NCBI GenBank assembly: GCA_017626895.1
Contig: JAGAHV010000130.1
Span: 1 to 33,523, forward strand
DNA from: Ventricola sp017626895
Lineage (GTDB): Bacteria > Bacillota > Clostridia > Christensenellales > Aristaeellaceae
Length of the DNA: 33,523 bases
Direction of reading: 5' to 3'
In this document: positions 31,635 to 33,523 of the stretch, in pieces
Numbering within the stretch: position 1 is the first letter of the stretch
Layout: each line of letters opens with the position of its first letter
Translations under genes and position numbers: made by a program
The notes under the pieces: generated by a model
Database searches by the model: none
Told to the model about the DNA's origin: nothing
What the model saw: the letters and a program-made list of their open reading frames with translations, nothing else

Positions 31635-33218
31635 TCATATGGATGCATGTTCAGCCCTGACAATCTTACAGGTATGCCTCCGGTCTCCGCCGCGGGCTTC
31701 CTTGTCGTAACTGATCCCGACAAGTACAATGTCGCTTCCGTAATTTTTCAGACTCTCCGGATATTTTTTTCTCTGGATCTGTGCGATTGCACCTTCCGCG
31801 CTTTCCTTCCATTTCAGTTCCACCACAAGGGCTGGCCAGTCTGAATCATGTTTGGGCAGATAGACAATGTCTGCGTATCCTTCACCAGATGGAAGCTCCT
31901 CCCACTGCAGGTAATGATCACGGTATGTATAGTAAGCCAGCTTAATGACGCTTCGCAGACTATCTTCCTTGTTGTAATGTAAAGGTGTCGTTTCTTCTCT
32001 GTGAACCTTTTCAATCTGTGCCGCAACAGCCGCCTCGTTCCCTTCGATCGTATCCAGAAACAGCTTATCACTCTCTTCCAGCCTTTTCAGCGTTTCCTTA
32101 TGGCCGACCTCCCGGATTGATTTCTGAAACTCACGTCTGACCTCTTCATTCGGGATATGAACGGTATTCGTTTCTGAATTGTACGCCAGGTATCCCAGAT
32201 GAATCATCAAAGTCAGTACATCATCCTTCCCCTTAAAGGTGACAAGGTCGTTGGCAAACCCGTTCGTGTTGACTTTCACGTCCACACCGCCAATCAGTTC
32301 CGCGATTGTTTTTGTCAGCCCGTTATAATCCTTGCTGATATAATCCATCAGCCCCTCTGATGCTGTACTTTCTGTCCAATAGGAATCAAAGTCATCATTG
32401 TAAATGGCCTGCATCACAGAATTGGGATTGTAAATTGAACCAACATTCCTGAATGCATAGCCGTCGTACCATTGCTTCATTCTGTCAAAACTTACCCCAT
32501 GTTTATCGCAAAGTTTCTTTACTTCCTGCTCTGTAAAGCCCACATATTCGCCAAAAACTCTGGGCTTTATCATGGAGTATTCTTTGAAGTCAGACATGGG
32601 GGATTGGGAACGACCTTTTTTGACTGGCAGGATTCCGGTCATATAAGCCGCAGCAAAAATCCTTGATGTTGTACCGCTGCCTTTAAAGAGCATCCTCAGG
32701 AATTTCAGATAGTCCTCTTCTATTTCAGGCGTTTCCCTGATCGGTGCATCCCATTCATCTATGATCATGATGAATTTGTTTCCGGTATAAGCTGCACATT
32801 TGATTAACGTCTGATCAAAGGTATTCCCTTTAACGACTTTCGGATAGCTTTCAATGATTTCCTGTGTCACGTTGTCAATAATAAAGCTTATCAGATCTTT
32901 TGGCTGTACATTCCCCAGCAGATTCGTCATATCCAGGTAGATAACATCATACTTATTCAAATATTTTTCATAGCTGGCATCCTTTGAAATACGACAGCCG
33001 GAAAACAACTCATGTGAATCACAGCTCTTATCATAATATGCACATAATGTTTGAGCTGTATAAGATTTGCCAAAGCGTCGAGGTCTGCTGATACAGGTTA
33101 ATTTGTTTTTTGTACCGATCGTTGAATTAATGATGCGAATCAAACCGGTTTTATCCACATAGTTGGATTGTATTATTTCCGCAAATCCGCTGTTGCCCGG
33201 ATTCAGATACGTTCCCAT
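31635..33218 (-). CDS. AAA-ATPase with PD-(D/E)XK nuclease-like domain
   Basis: The ATG at 33218 follows AAGGAGGAG. The 527-residue protein begins LNPGNSGFAEI...YVDKTGLI and has a variant Walker A, SRPRRFGKS (about 45-53), and Walker B-like FIMIIDEWDAPI. The C-terminal part carries GYADIVYLP...ALVVELKW, the acidic/ELK signature of PD-(D/E)XK folds. This is the AAA_ATPase-like/DUF1703 family abundant in gut Clostridia and Bacteroides. Its function is unproven; roles in mobile-element or nucleic-acid processing have been suggested. It is full length, with its own promoter (33349-33377), and appears to be a single accessory gene. Confidence 0.88.
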   Translation of the reverse strand: MGTYLNPGNSGFAEIIQSNYVDKTGLIRIINSTIGTKNKLTCISRPRRFGKSYTAQTLCAYYDKSCDSHELFSGCRISKDASYEKYLNKYDVIYLDMTNLLGNVQPKDLISFIIDNVTQEIIESYPKVVKGNTFDQTLIKCAAYTGNKFIMIIDEWDAPIRETPEIEEDYLKFLRMLFKGSGTTSRIFAAAYMTGILPVKKGRSQSPMSDFKEYSMIKPRVFGEYVGFTEQEVKKLCDKHGVSFDRMKQWYDGYAFRNVGSIYNPNSVMQAIYNDDFDSYWTESTASEGLMDYISKDYNGLTKTIAELIGGVDVKVNTNGFANDLVTFKGKDDVLTLMIHLGYLAYNSETNTVHIPNEEVRREFQKSIREVGHKETLKRLEESDKLFLDTIEGNEAAVAAQIEKVHREETTPLHYNKEDSLRSVIKLAYYTYRDHYLQWEELPSGEGYADIVYLPKHDSDWPALVVELKWKESAEGAIAQIQRKKYPESLKNYGSDIVLVGISYDKEARGGDRRHTCKIVRAEHASI

Positions 33219-33230
33219 ATTGCAGAATCT

Positions 33231-33313
33231 CCTCCTTCTCAACGTTGTTTTTTACTGCAGCAGTTTGCCAAGCCCCCAGATTTAACGGACTCTCGCCGCG
33301 TGACAGAACCGCC
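33231..33313 (-). repeat. Possible strongly diverged repeat copy E
   Basis: In the ATPase leader the minus strand reads GGCGGTTCTGTCACGCGGCG, then AGAGTCCGTTAAATC and, near the end, CAACGTTGAGAAGGAGG. Core position, the AAATC segment, CAACGTTGAG and the terminal SD line up with the repeat, but the hairpin has a G-G mismatch. It is tentative. Confidence 0.35.
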
Positions 33314-33348
33314 CATTCATGCTACTTTTTTGCTGTTTCTGCCATGTC

Positions 33349-33377
33349 ATTTTATCACTTCCGGCATAAATACACAA
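33349..33377 (-). promoter_or_regulatory. Promoter of the AAA-ATPase gene
   Basis: On the minus strand TTGTGT and TAAAAT are 17 bp apart. The leader of about 120 nt would include the candidate repeat E. Confidence 0.5.
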
Positions 33378-33439
33378 TTGAAAAGTAAGTTCCTAAACAA
33401 ATGACGTGCAAGATTATCGACGACATATTGAAAAAGATT

Positions 33440-33470
33440 AAGAGCATTCCAAAACCGAATGCTCTTTTTG
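33440..33470 (+). terminator. Intrinsic terminator near the right edge
   Basis: AAGAGCATTC / GAATGCTCTT (10 bp) has a 7-nt loop, followed by TTTG. No plus-strand gene precedes it in view; it may end an unseen small RNA or be residual. Confidence 0.65.
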
Positions 33471-33513
33471 TATATTAAGTTGGCGACAGAAAGAAATTGC
33501 GGTAAAATTCGGT

Positions 33514-33523
33514 AAAGGGAGGA
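33514..33523 (+). promoter_or_regulatory. SD site of a gene beyond the window
   Basis: AAAGGGAGGA at the very end is a strong SD. The start codon should lie just past the edge. Confidence 0.4.

Noticed and set aside
1..33523. tRNA or rRNA genes
   Set aside because: I looked for the T-loop GGTTCGAATCC-type segment and rRNA signatures and saw none.

Overview
The window looks like a chromosomal segment of a Bacillota bacterium, most likely a gut-type member of Clostridia with a GC-rich core. This is inferred from the rplS - rbgA(ylqF) - rnhB gene order, ribonuclease J, strong AAAGGAG Shine-Dalgarno (SD) sites and a LuxR-type regulator fused to an MFS-like membrane domain. No species can be assigned from the sequence alone. 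AT-rich accessory patches (about 1-3.66 kb, 6.6-8.1 kb, 21.7-22.8 kb and 31.2-33.5 kb) carry broken genes, toxin/antitoxin-type genes and fragments. They alternate with GC-rich core blocks.

Layout. 0.1-3.7 kb: a frameshifted AAA ATPase preceded by a phased CAGTAAAC array, then an XRE regulator translationally coupled to an ImmA/IrrE-peptidase + Fic fusion, IS21-like end repeats and an AAA-ATPase remnant. 3.7-7.1 kb (minus): MFS-LuxR regulator, GNAT acetyltransferase, a secreted protein and a frameshifted XRE regulator. 7.4-8.1 kb: an orphan MqsA/YgiT-type zinc-finger protein. 8.2-19.3 kb (minus): an exopolysaccharide / protein glycosylation cluster led by a NusG paralogue. It contains a 1296-aa double GT-C mannosyltransferase-like protein, two GT2, two GT4, an O-antigen-ligase/polymerase-like protein and a secreted CHAP hydrolase. 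A promoter and an intrinsic terminator sit between the NusG paralogue and the first glycosyltransferase, the layout expected for regulated read-through. 19.4-21.6 kb (minus): rplS, rbgA, rnhB. 21.8-22.8 kb: a graveyard of three gene fragments. 22.9-26.2 kb (minus): RlmI-like methyltransferase and ribonuclease J. 26.5-31.1 kb (plus): a MacB-type ABC ATPase, an FtsX-type permease and a HlyD-type adaptor, together a tripartite exporter. 31.6-33.2 kb (minus): an AAA-ATPase/PD-(D/E)XK nuclease-like protein.

The most unusual signal is a dispersed repeat of about 90 bp. It lies in sense orientation directly in front of genes at four unrelated loci: the acetyltransferase, rbgA, the ABC ATPase (three near-identical 91-bp tandem copies plus a diverged one) and the adaptor gene. 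Its last bases form the SD site of the gene that follows. Copies conserve a CTGTC/GACAG hairpin inside an outer GGAG.../...CTCC stem. Diverged copies carry paired changes (CTGCC/GGCAG; GGAGTTGC/GCAACTCC versus GGAGCG/CGCTCC), which points to selection on RNA structure. It may be an undescribed mobile or cis-acting leader RNA controlling translation.
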